Both the position numbers and the translations under genes were made by a program. DNA of 64,000 nucleotides, from contig NZ_CP109007.1 in the NCBI RefSeq assembly GCF_036226665.1, positions 7,440,001 through 7,504,000 of the forward strand. Direction: 5' to 3'. Source of the stretch: Streptomyces sp. NBC_00691. Lineage in GTDB: Bacteria > Actinomycetota > Actinomycetes > Streptomycetales > Streptomycetaceae. Each line of letters begins with the position of its first letter. Within the stretch, counting starts at the first letter, position 1. The notes under the pieces are model-generated. The model was not told the DNA's origin. It saw only the letters and a list, made by a program, of their open reading frames with translations, and searched no databases. Shown here piece by piece: positions 57,768-64,000 of the stretch.

Positions 57768-58706
57768 ATGGACTTGGAGCTGAGGCACCTCAAGACGATC
57801 CGGGCCATCGCCGACGCGGGGAGCCTCACACGCGCCGCGACCGCGCTCGGGCTCGCCCAGCCGGCGCTCAGTGCTCAGCTCAAGAGGATCGAACGGGCTC
57901 TGGGCGGTGCCCTGTTCGAGCGGGGACGGGAGGGCGTACGGGCCACGGCGCTCGGGGACCTGGTGCTCGAACGGGCGCGGGTGGTGCTGCCCGCCGTCTG
58001 CGAGCTGCAGGAGGAGGCGGTGCGGTTCGCCCGCGGCGGGGCGGGGGGCTACCGGCTCGGGGGCACCCACGGGCCGCTGCTCGGCGGCCTGGTCGACCGG
58101 ATCGCGCGCGACGACCCCGGCGCCCCCGTCACCACGTACATCTCGTGGTCGGAGCGCGAGATCGCCGGCGGGGTCGCCGACGGCCGCCTCGACTTCGCCC
58201 TCGTCGGGGTCTGCGGCGAGAGCGGTCCGCCCGAGGCGGGCCGACTGGCCTGGACGGAGGTCGCCCGCGACCCGGTGTACGTGATGCTGGCCGCCGACCA
58301 TCCGCTGGCACCCCGCGCCGTGATCGACCTGGCCGAACTGGCGGCGGAGGCCTGGACCGACGTCCCGGGCGACGGCTGCTTCGGCGACTGTTTCGCCGCC
58401 GCCTGCGTGCGGGCCGGGTTCACCCCGGCCTGCGTCTACGAGACGGACACCGCCTCCTGTGTGCATCTGGTGCAGGTCGGCCGGGCCGTCGGGCTGTGCC
58501 GGGCGACCTTCCCCGTCACCCCGGGCCTCGTCACCCGGCCCCTCGCCGGCGCCCCCCTCATGTGGCGGCACCTGCTCGGCTGGCATCCCGAGGGGCGCGC
58601 GGCCTCCCGGTCCGCCGCCGTCCTCGGCCACACCCGGGCCGCCCACGCCGAGGCGCTGGCGAGCAGCGCGGGCCGGCTCCACACGGGGGTGGCACCCCCG
58701 GCATAA
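57768..58706 (+). CDS. LysR family transcriptional regulator
   Basis: A 312-residue regulator with an N-terminal winged helix (LRHLKTIRAIADAGSLTRAA, then TALGLAQPALSAQLKRIERALG) and a LysR substrate-binding domain (about 90-300: ISWSEREIAGGVADGRLDFALVG, DHPLAPRAVIDLAELA, TASCVHLVQVGRAVGL). Several cysteines cluster at GDGCFGDCFAAACVRAGFTPAC. The neighbouring secreted protease starts 134 bases downstream on the same strand; LysR regulators more often control divergent genes, so the target is not clear. The ATG at 57768 gives a standard N-terminus. Confidence 0.92.
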   Translation: MDLELRHLKTIRAIADAGSLTRAATALGLAQPALSAQLKRIERALGGALFERGREGVRATALGDLVLERARVVLPAVCELQEEAVRFARGGAGGYRLGGTHGPLLGGLVDRIARDDPGAPVTTYISWSEREIAGGVADGRLDFALVGVCGESGPPEAGRLAWTEVARDPVYVMLAADHPLAPRAVIDLAELAAEAWTDVPGDGCFGDCFAAACVRAGFTPACVYETDTASCVHLVQVGRAVGLCRATFPVTPGLVTRPLAGAPLMWRHLLGWHPEGRAASRSAAVLGHTRAAHAEALASSAGRLHTGVAPPA

Positions 58707-58840
58707 CGCCGTGGCAGGGGCCGACTGGCAACTGCCGTCTCCTCGCCGCGACTCCTACGGTTCCAGCAGATCCCCCGCCGCGATCCAGGATCCGGGCCGA
58801 GACGTCCCGGACCGCGATCCGAGAACCGAGGAGACTCCCC

Positions 58841-60211
58841 ATGCTCCGACGACACGCCCGCGCGGCGTGTACCGCCCTCGTCGCCGCCGGAATGGCGCTG
58901 GCCGGACTCCAGGCCGGCTCCGCCGCGGCGGCCCCGGACGCCCGGGACCCGCACCGGGCACCGACCGCGCTGACCGCCGCCCAGGCGCTCGGTGCCGGCT
59001 CCGCCCGGCCCGAGTTGCTCGACGCCATGCGGCGGGACCTGGGACTCACCCGCTCCCAGGCCCTGACCCGCCTCGCCAACGAGGCGGAGGCGGGCGCCAC
59101 CGCGGCCCTGCTCCGCCAGGGCCTCGGCGGCGCCTTCGCCGGTGCCTGGGTGGACGGCGCCGAGGCCGGCACCCTGACCGTGGCCACCACCCGCCCCGCC
59201 GACACCACCGCGATACGGGCCACGGGCGCGCGGGCGCGGCTCGTGACGCACAGTCTGACCGACCTGGAACGGGCGAAGCAGCGCCTCGACCGGTCCGCCG
59301 GCGTCGACGCGCCCGTCCGCTACGTCGACGTCCGCGCCAACGTCCTGGTCGTCGAGGAGACCAGGACGGGCGCCGGGGAGCGGCTCCTGGCGGCCACCGG
59401 TGTACCGCGCGCGCTGGTGCGGGTCGTCCGCACCGGCCAGGCACCCCGCCCGCTGTACGACATCCGGGGCGGCGACGCGTACTACATGGGCGCGGGCGGC
59501 CGCTGCTCGGTGGGCTTCGCGGTGACGCGGGGCACCACCCAGGGATTCGCCACCGCGGGTCACTGCGGCCGGGCCGGTACCACCACCAGCGGCTTCAACC
59601 AGGTGGCGCAGGGCAGCTTCCAGGGCTCGGTCTTCCCCGGCAACGACATGGCCTGGGTCGCCGCCAACACCAACTGGACCTCCACCCCGTACGTCAAGGG
59701 CTCCGGCGGTGCGAACGTCCAGGTGACCGGCTCGGTGCTGCAGCCCGTCGGCTCCTCCGTGTGCCGCTCCGGCTCGACCACCGGCTGGCACTGCGGCACC
59801 GTGCAGCAGCACGGCACGAGCGTCACCTACCCCGAGGGCACCATCTCCGGGGTGACCCGTACGACCGTCTGCGCCGAGCCCGGCGACTCCGGCGGCTCGT
59901 ACATCTCCGGCAGCCAGGCCCAGGGCGTCACGTCCGGCGGTTCCGGTAACTGCTCCAGCGGCGGCACCACCTTCTTCCAGCCACTGAACCCGCTGCTCCA
60001 GAACTACGGGCTCACCCTGAAGACCACCGGTACCGACCCGGGGCCCGGGCCGGGCGAGCCGGAGCCTGGCGGCAGCTGGACGGCCGGAAAGGTCTACGTG
60101 GCCGGGGATGTGGTCACGTACGGCGGAGCGAGCTACCGCTGCCTGCAGGGCCACCAGGCCCAGGCGGGCTGGCAGCCGCCGAACGTCCCGGCCCTGTGGC
60201 AGGGCCTGTGA
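58841..60211 (+). CDS. Streptogrisin-type serine protease (S1) with chitin-binding C-terminus
   Basis: A 456-residue secreted protease. A signal peptide (1-31) and an alpha-lytic-protease-type propeptide (about 40-200) precede the mature chymotrypsin fold (from about 205: YMGAGGRCSVGFAV). The triad is intact: His241 in TAGHC, Asp269 in GNDMAWV, Ser350 in GDSGGS. Disulfide cysteines are in the expected places. After a Pro/Gly linker, residues 410-456 form a CBM5/12-like module (SWTAGKVYVAGDVVTYGGASYRC, in parts, and GWQPPNVPALWQ) as in streptogrisin C. The ATG at 58841 follows GAGGAGA; a terminator follows the gene. Confidence 0.93.
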   Translation: MLRRHARAACTALVAAGMALAGLQAGSAAAAPDARDPHRAPTALTAAQALGAGSARPELLDAMRRDLGLTRSQALTRLANEAEAGATAALLRQGLGGAFAGAWVDGAEAGTLTVATTRPADTTAIRATGARARLVTHSLTDLERAKQRLDRSAGVDAPVRYVDVRANVLVVEETRTGAGERLLAATGVPRALVRVVRTGQAPRPLYDIRGGDAYYMGAGGRCSVGFAVTRGTTQGFATAGHCGRAGTTTSGFNQVAQGSFQGSVFPGNDMAWVAANTNWTSTPYVKGSGGANVQVTGSVLQPVGSSVCRSGSTTGWHCGTVQQHGTSVTYPEGTISGVTRTTVCAEPGDSGGSYISGSQAQGVTSGGSGNCSSGGTTFFQPLNPLLQNYGLTLKTTGTDPGPGPGEPEPGGSWTAGKVYVAGDVVTYGGASYRCLQGHQAQAGWQPPNVPALWQGL

Positions 60212-60230
60212 CCCTGGCCGAATAGTGACC

Positions 60231-60270
60231 GGGGGTGCCGTGGACCCGAGGGGGGTGTCGCGGCACCCCC
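60231..60270. terminator. Hairpin after the streptogrisin gene
   Basis: GGGGGTGCCG (60231-60240) pairs with CGGCACCCCC (60261-60270) across a 20-base loop, about 20 bases past the protease stop. Confidence 0.6.
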
Positions 60271-60372
60271 TCGCGTTCCCCGTAGGATCACCGCGATCTT
60301 GATCGACAGTCTTGGTCAACGACAGGGTGCCGTCGTCGGAACGGCACGTGCGCCTCGCGGGGGAGTCGGCAC

Positions 60373-61137
60373 ATGAGCAGGATTCGGGCAGTCGTGGCTT
60401 CGGTCGTCCTCACCTCGTCCGTGGCGGTGACACTGACGGGCTGCGGCTCCGGCGAGCCCGCGGAGGCCACCGGGGCGGCGGGGCAACCCTCGACGGGGAA
60501 GGCTTCGGTGGGACGGTCCGCCGACGGAGGTTCGGCCTCCGGCGGCGGAGAGGCCGGGACCTCCCCGGCCGCCGCCGGGCTCGCCGCCGACAACGGCGTC
60601 CGCTACACGGCCATCGCCGTCCCCCAGCTGGAGGGACTCGTCTGCGACGAGGGCGACGGAGGCTTCCACTACGGGAGCGGCCTCGACATGCGCGTCAGCG
60701 GCGACGACGACCTCAAGGAGATCGAGGGTGACAGCAACGACGTCGCCGACGAGGTGTCGTGCTTCGGCAGCCCGAGGAACATCCTCCGCAAGGGCACGAT
60801 GTCGGCCTCGGCGCCCATGTTCACGGCCAGGAGCCATCTGTACGAGAAGGTGGCGGACCCCGCCGCCGCGCTGAACAAGATCTTCGCCGCGTCCACGGAC
60901 AACGCGACGAGCGACGGCCGCGACTTCGTCGGCGAGGCCGAGACCGCCACGGACAGCGCCCTCGTCGTCAAGTGCCGGCAGAACGTCACCGACACCTTCC
61001 CGATGACCACCTGCTTCTGGGCGAACTACGGGGCGGCGGGGGTCGTCGACTTCTTCCCGGCGGACGATCAGTACATCCCCGTGGAGTCGGCCGTCCCGTG
61101 GACCCGGTCCTTCGTCGCCGGCGCGCTGCGGACCTAG
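60373..61137 (+). CDS. Lipoprotein of unknown function
   Basis: A 254-residue exported lipoprotein: signal peptide with lipobox LTGC at residues 21-24, then a Gly/Ser/Ala-rich linker to about 75 and a folded domain with cysteines in VCDEG, SCFGS, VKCRQ and TCFWA. I do not recognise the domain. The ATG at 60373 follows GGGGGAG at 60359-60365. It is convergent with the beta-glucosidase gene only 31 bases away and has no operon partner. Confidence 0.75.
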   Translation: MSRIRAVVASVVLTSSVAVTLTGCGSGEPAEATGAAGQPSTGKASVGRSADGGSASGGGEAGTSPAAAGLAADNGVRYTAIAVPQLEGLVCDEGDGGFHYGSGLDMRVSGDDDLKEIEGDSNDVADEVSCFGSPRNILRKGTMSASAPMFTARSHLYEKVADPAAALNKIFAASTDNATSDGRDFVGEAETATDSALVVKCRQNVTDTFPMTTCFWANYGAAGVVDFFPADDQYIPVESAVPWTRSFVAGALRT

Positions 61138-61168
61138 GGTCTGTCTCGTCGATCAGGCCGGCCGCCCG

Positions 61169-62572
61169 TCAGGCCTCCGCCAGGCCCCCGCGCGCGATGA
61201 CCCCCGCGTACCAGCGGGCGCTGTCCTTCAGGGTCCGCCGCTGCGTCGCGAAGTCCACGTGCACGATGCCGAACCGCTTGCTGTAGCCGTACGCCCACTC
61301 GAAGTTGTCCAGGAGCGACCACAGGAAGTACCCCCGGACGTCCGCGCCGTCGACGAGCGCGCGGTGCACGGCCGCCAGGTGCTGGTGGAGGTACGTCACC
61401 CGCTCGGGGTCCTTCACGTTGCCGGAGGGGTCGGCGTAGTCGTCGTACGCCGCACCGTTCTCCGTGATCACCAGCGGTACGTCCGGCAGTTCGTCCCGCA
61501 GCCGGATCAGGAGCTCGTGCAGCCCGTCCGCGTCGACCGGCCAGTCCATCGCCGTACGCGGCCCCGGCGCCGGCTCGAACCGGACGTGCCGCTCCGCGCC
61601 CGCCCACGGCGAGGGCGACTCCGAGCTGCCCGCCCCGACGACCGAGGGGGAGTAGTAGTTGATGCCGAGCGAGTCGATCGGCGCGGCCGCCGCCGCCAGG
61701 TCGCCGTCCCGCACGAAGGACCAGTCCGTGACCGACGCCGTGTCGCGGACCAGGTCCTCCGGGAGCCGGCCGTGGAAGACCGGGTCCAGGAAGATCCGGT
61801 TGCCGACCGCGTCGATCCGGCGCGCCGCGTCCAGATCCTCCGGAGACTGCGAACAGGGCCGTACCGCGTGGAGGTTGAGGGTCAGCGACACCTCGGCCGA
61901 GCCGGGCAGGGCCCCGCGCAGAGTGCGCGCCGCGAGCCCGTGCGCCAGGTTCAGGTGGTGGGCGGCCCGCAGCGAGGCGAGCGCGCTGGTGCGGCCCGGG
62001 GCGTGCACGCCGTTGCCGTAGCCGAGGAAGGCCGCGCACCAGGGCTCGTTGAGCGTGGTCCAGGTCGCCACCCGGTCGCCGAGGGCGTCCGCCATGATGG
62101 CCGCGTACTCGGCGAACCGGTGCGCGGTGTCCCGCTGCGGCCAGCCGCCGGCGTCCTCCAGCTCCTGCGGCAGGTCCCAGTGGTAGAGCGTCGCCACCGG
62201 CCGGATGCCGGCGTCGATGAGGCGGTCGACGAGCCGCCGGTAGAAGTCCAGACCCTTGCGGACGGCGGGGCCGCGCCCGGTGGGCTGCACCCGGGGCCAG
62301 GCGACGGAGAAGCGGTAGTCGGTGACGCCGAGCCGCCGCATCAGCTCGACGTCCTCGTCGACCCGGTGGTAGTGGTCGGCGGCGATGTCACCGGTGTCGC
62401 CGTTGCGCACCTTGCCGGGCGTACGGCTGAACGTGTCCCAGATGGAGGGGGTGCGGCCGTCCTCCCCCGCCGCCCCCTCGATCTGGTAGGCGGCCGTGGC
62501 GGTGCCCCAGCGGAAGCCCTCGGGGAAGCGGAGGGCGGTCGTCGTGTCGGTACGTGCGTCGAGCGCGGTCAT
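61169..62572 (-). CDS. GH1 family beta-glucosidase
   Basis: A 467-residue cytoplasmic glycosidase: FPEGFRWGTATAAYQIEGAA at the start, acid/base Glu176 in TLNEPW, nucleophile Glu371 in VITENG, and the DNFEWAYGYSKRFGIVHVD aglycone-site segment near the C-terminus. It hydrolyses cellobiose and related beta-glucosides after import. It is the third gene of a minus-strand set with a sugar ABC importer (two permeases upstream), the arrangement of the Streptomyces ceb/bgl operons. No LacI-type operator is seen in the 71-base gap before it. GGGAG lies just ahead of the ATG. Confidence 0.93.
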   Translation of the reverse strand: MTALDARTDTTTALRFPEGFRWGTATAAYQIEGAAGEDGRTPSIWDTFSRTPGKVRNGDTGDIAADHYHRVDEDVELMRRLGVTDYRFSVAWPRVQPTGRGPAVRKGLDFYRRLVDRLIDAGIRPVATLYHWDLPQELEDAGGWPQRDTAHRFAEYAAIMADALGDRVATWTTLNEPWCAAFLGYGNGVHAPGRTSALASLRAAHHLNLAHGLAARTLRGALPGSAEVSLTLNLHAVRPCSQSPEDLDAARRIDAVGNRIFLDPVFHGRLPEDLVRDTASVTDWSFVRDGDLAAAAAPIDSLGINYYSPSVVGAGSSESPSPWAGAERHVRFEPAPGPRTAMDWPVDADGLHELLIRLRDELPDVPLVITENGAAYDDYADPSGNVKDPERVTYLHQHLAAVHRALVDGADVRGYFLWSLLDNFEWAYGYSKRFGIVHVDFATQRRTLKDSARWYAGVIARGGLAEA

Positions 62573-62643
62573 GGGATGGGAACTCCCTGGAGTGAGAGGT
62601 CTGGGGGATGGTGGAGCGGCGAGGGGGGTGCCGGGCGGAGGGG

Positions 62644-63555
62644 TCAGCCCTTGACCGCGCCCTGCATGATGCCGCCGACGATCTGCCGGCCCAGCAGGCC
62701 GAAGACCAGGAGCACCGGCAGGGTGCCGAGCAGCGTGCCCGCCATGATCACGGACTGGTCGTGGACGTATCCGCCGCCGAGCTGGCGCAGGGCGACCTGG
62801 ACCGTGGGCTCGGAGGAGGTGAGGGCGACGACCGGCCAGAAGAAGTCGTTCCAGGCGGCCATGAAGGTCAGCAGCCCCAGGACCGCCATGCCGGGCCGGG
62901 CGATCGGCACCACGATCGACCAGAAGATCCGGGCGGTGGACGCGCCGTCCACCCGCGCCGCCTCGATCAGCTCGTCAGGCAGCGACTGCATCAGGTACTG
63001 GCGCATGAAGAACACACCGAACGCGGACACCAGGCCCGGCAGGATCACCGCCTGGAGCTGGTTCACCCAGCCCAGCTCGGCGATCAGCATGAACAGCGGG
63101 ATCACTCCCAGCTGCGGCGGGATCATCATGGTGCCGACGGTGATCGCCAGGAGCGCGCCGCGGCCCCGGAAGCGGAGCTTGGCGAAGGCGAAACCGGCGA
63201 GCGTGCAGCACAGCACGGTGCCGAGGGTGATCGAGCCGGACACGATGAGGGAGTTGAGCAGGGCCTTTCCGATGTCCGCCTCTTCGAGGACCGCCTCGAA
63301 GTTGCGGATCAGGTTCGGGCCCGGCAGCAGCGTCGGCGGCACCTTCGCCAGGTCGGCGTTGGAGCGGCTCGCCGCGACGATCGTCCAGTAGAAGGGGAAC
63401 GCGGAGAACAGGACGGCGACGACGAGGATCCCGTACGCGAGCGGGCCCGCGTGCAGGGTGCGGCCGGCCCGGGAGGGGCCTCGTGACACCGTGGGACCGG
63501 GCGTGCCGCCGGTCCGGGCGGGGTCTCGCGTCACGGTGGGACCGGGCGCGGTCAT
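62644..63555 (-). CDS. Carbohydrate ABC transporter permease (MalG/CebG-like)
   Basis: A 303-residue permease of the CUT1 family: six hydrophobic helices, with the MalG-type EAA loop EAARVDGASTARIFWSIVVPIARPGMAVLG and the C-terminal tail ending in GGIMQGAVKG. The first 45 residues are a variable cytoplasmic Pro/Gly/Arg-rich stretch. The ATG at 63555 overlaps the stop of the upstream permease by 4 bases. With the adjacent beta-glucosidase it most likely imports cellobiose or another beta-glucoside. Confidence 0.9.
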   Translation of the reverse strand: MTAPGPTVTRDPARTGGTPGPTVSRGPSRAGRTLHAGPLAYGILVVAVLFSAFPFYWTIVAASRSNADLAKVPPTLLPGPNLIRNFEAVLEEADIGKALLNSLIVSGSITLGTVLCCTLAGFAFAKLRFRGRGALLAITVGTMMIPPQLGVIPLFMLIAELGWVNQLQAVILPGLVSAFGVFFMRQYLMQSLPDELIEAARVDGASTARIFWSIVVPIARPGMAVLGLLTFMAAWNDFFWPVVALTSSEPTVQVALRQLGGGYVHDQSVIMAGTLLGTLPVLLVFGLLGRQIVGGIMQGAVKG

Positions 63556-64000
63556 CGGCCGGCCTCCTTGCGGGAACGGCGGCGCGCGATCAGGGCGTTG
63601 GCCCCGACGAGCACCACGATGAGCAGGAACATCACCCAGGCGATGGCGGCGGCCCGGCCCAGGTGGAAGAAGCCCCAGCCCTGCTCGTACATGTACAGGC
63701 CGAGCGTCTGGTACTGGTGCGAGATGCCGCCCGAGACGGATCCTTCGAGCAGCAGCGGCTCGCCGAACAGCTGCGTCGCGCCGATCGTCGAGACGATGAC
63801 GGTGAACAGGATCGTGGGCCGCAGCCCCGGCAGCGTGACGTGGAAGAACTGCCGCCACCGCGAGGCCCCGTCCATCGCGGCGGCCTCGTACAGCTCATGG
63901 GGGATCGACTGCATGCCGGCCAGGTAGATCAGCGCGTTGTAGCCGGTCCAGCGCCAGACGACGACGGTCGACACGGCGATCTGTGAGGCGACCGTGCCGT
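63552..64000 (-). CDS. Carbohydrate ABC transporter permease (MalF/CebF-like), C-terminal part (truncated by window edge)
   Basis: The reading frame enters from the right edge; about 148 residues of a MalF-type CUT1 permease are present. The visible part starts at GTVASQIAVSTVVVWRWTGYN, carries the EAA loop YEAAAMDGASRWRQFFHVTLPGL and ends in a Lys/Arg-rich tail. The GTG at 63974 is an internal codon, not the start. Its 3' end overlaps the MalG-like gene by 4 bases. The substrate-binding protein gene is expected beyond the edge. Confidence 0.88.
   Translation of the reverse strand, partial: GTVASQIAVSTVVVWRWTGYNALIYLAGMQSIPHELYEAAAMDGASRWRQFFHVTLPGLRPTILFTVIVSTIGATQLFGEPLLLEGSVSGGISHQYQTLGLYMYEQGWGFFHLGRAAAIAWVMFLLIVVLVGANALIARRRSRKEAGR

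Overview
The window looks like a piece of a Streptomyces (or very close Streptomycetaceae) chromosome. GC content is very high throughout, GTG and TTG starts are common, neighbouring genes often overlap by 4 bases (ATGA/GTGA), and the content is typical of the genus: streptogrisin-type and subtilisin-type secreted proteases, a multi-domain amylase, many regulators and ABC importers. I see no rRNA, tRNA, CRISPR array, phage or insertion sequence. No gap between genes exceeds 300 bases; the longest (about 200-270 bases) hold operators, terminators and short tandem repeats.

Layout: 1-6.6 kb has the end of an AfsR/LuxR-like regulator, a sulfite-oxidase-family enzyme, nadE, a glyoxalase-fold protein and a three-gene osmolyte-type ABC importer with no ATPase gene visible. 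6.8-11.5 kb has a secreted GH5 glycanase, a proline-iminopeptidase-like hydrolase and a SIS/PIG-L deacetylase pair. 11.5-17.9 kb has a GNAT protein, a VOC protein, a thioredoxin-reductase-like flavoprotein divergent from an XRE-cupin regulator, and a quinone-oxidoreductase/two acyl-CoA dehydrogenase operon behind a double palindrome. 18.0-23.2 kb is a five-gene nikABCDE-type importer with a sequence matching the Nur nickel-repressor box at its promoter.

23.3-32.8 kb holds a small membrane protein, a secreted beta-propeller-like protein, a VOC protein, a degenerate SUMF1 protein, a universal stress protein, the DUF5997/LysR-like pair, a Cyt-type cytolysin homologue and an AurF-like diiron oxygenase with a ferredoxin-fused reductase. 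32.9-39.6 kb has a subtilase with P-domain, a DUF1304/TetR pair with tandem operators, a 1006-residue amylase and a frameshifted DUF2568 gene. 39.6-43.4 kb has a divergent MarR/MFS efflux pair, a VOC protein and a GNAT protein.

43.4-50.4 kb is the most unusual block. A GntR regulator, an AprB-like ferredoxin, a sulfonate/nitrate-type ABC importer (whose binding protein carries a NosL-like tail) and an AprA-like flavoprotein fused to HEAT repeats all lie on one strand. It reads as an uptake-plus-redox system of unknown substrate. 50.5-64 kb has a MerR-controlled double alpha/beta-hydrolase, tandem MarR proteins, lipoproteins, an ATP-grasp-like protein, a GPP34 protein, a LysR regulator, a chitin-binding streptogrisin and the start of a beta-glucosidase/sugar ABC operon that runs off the right edge.
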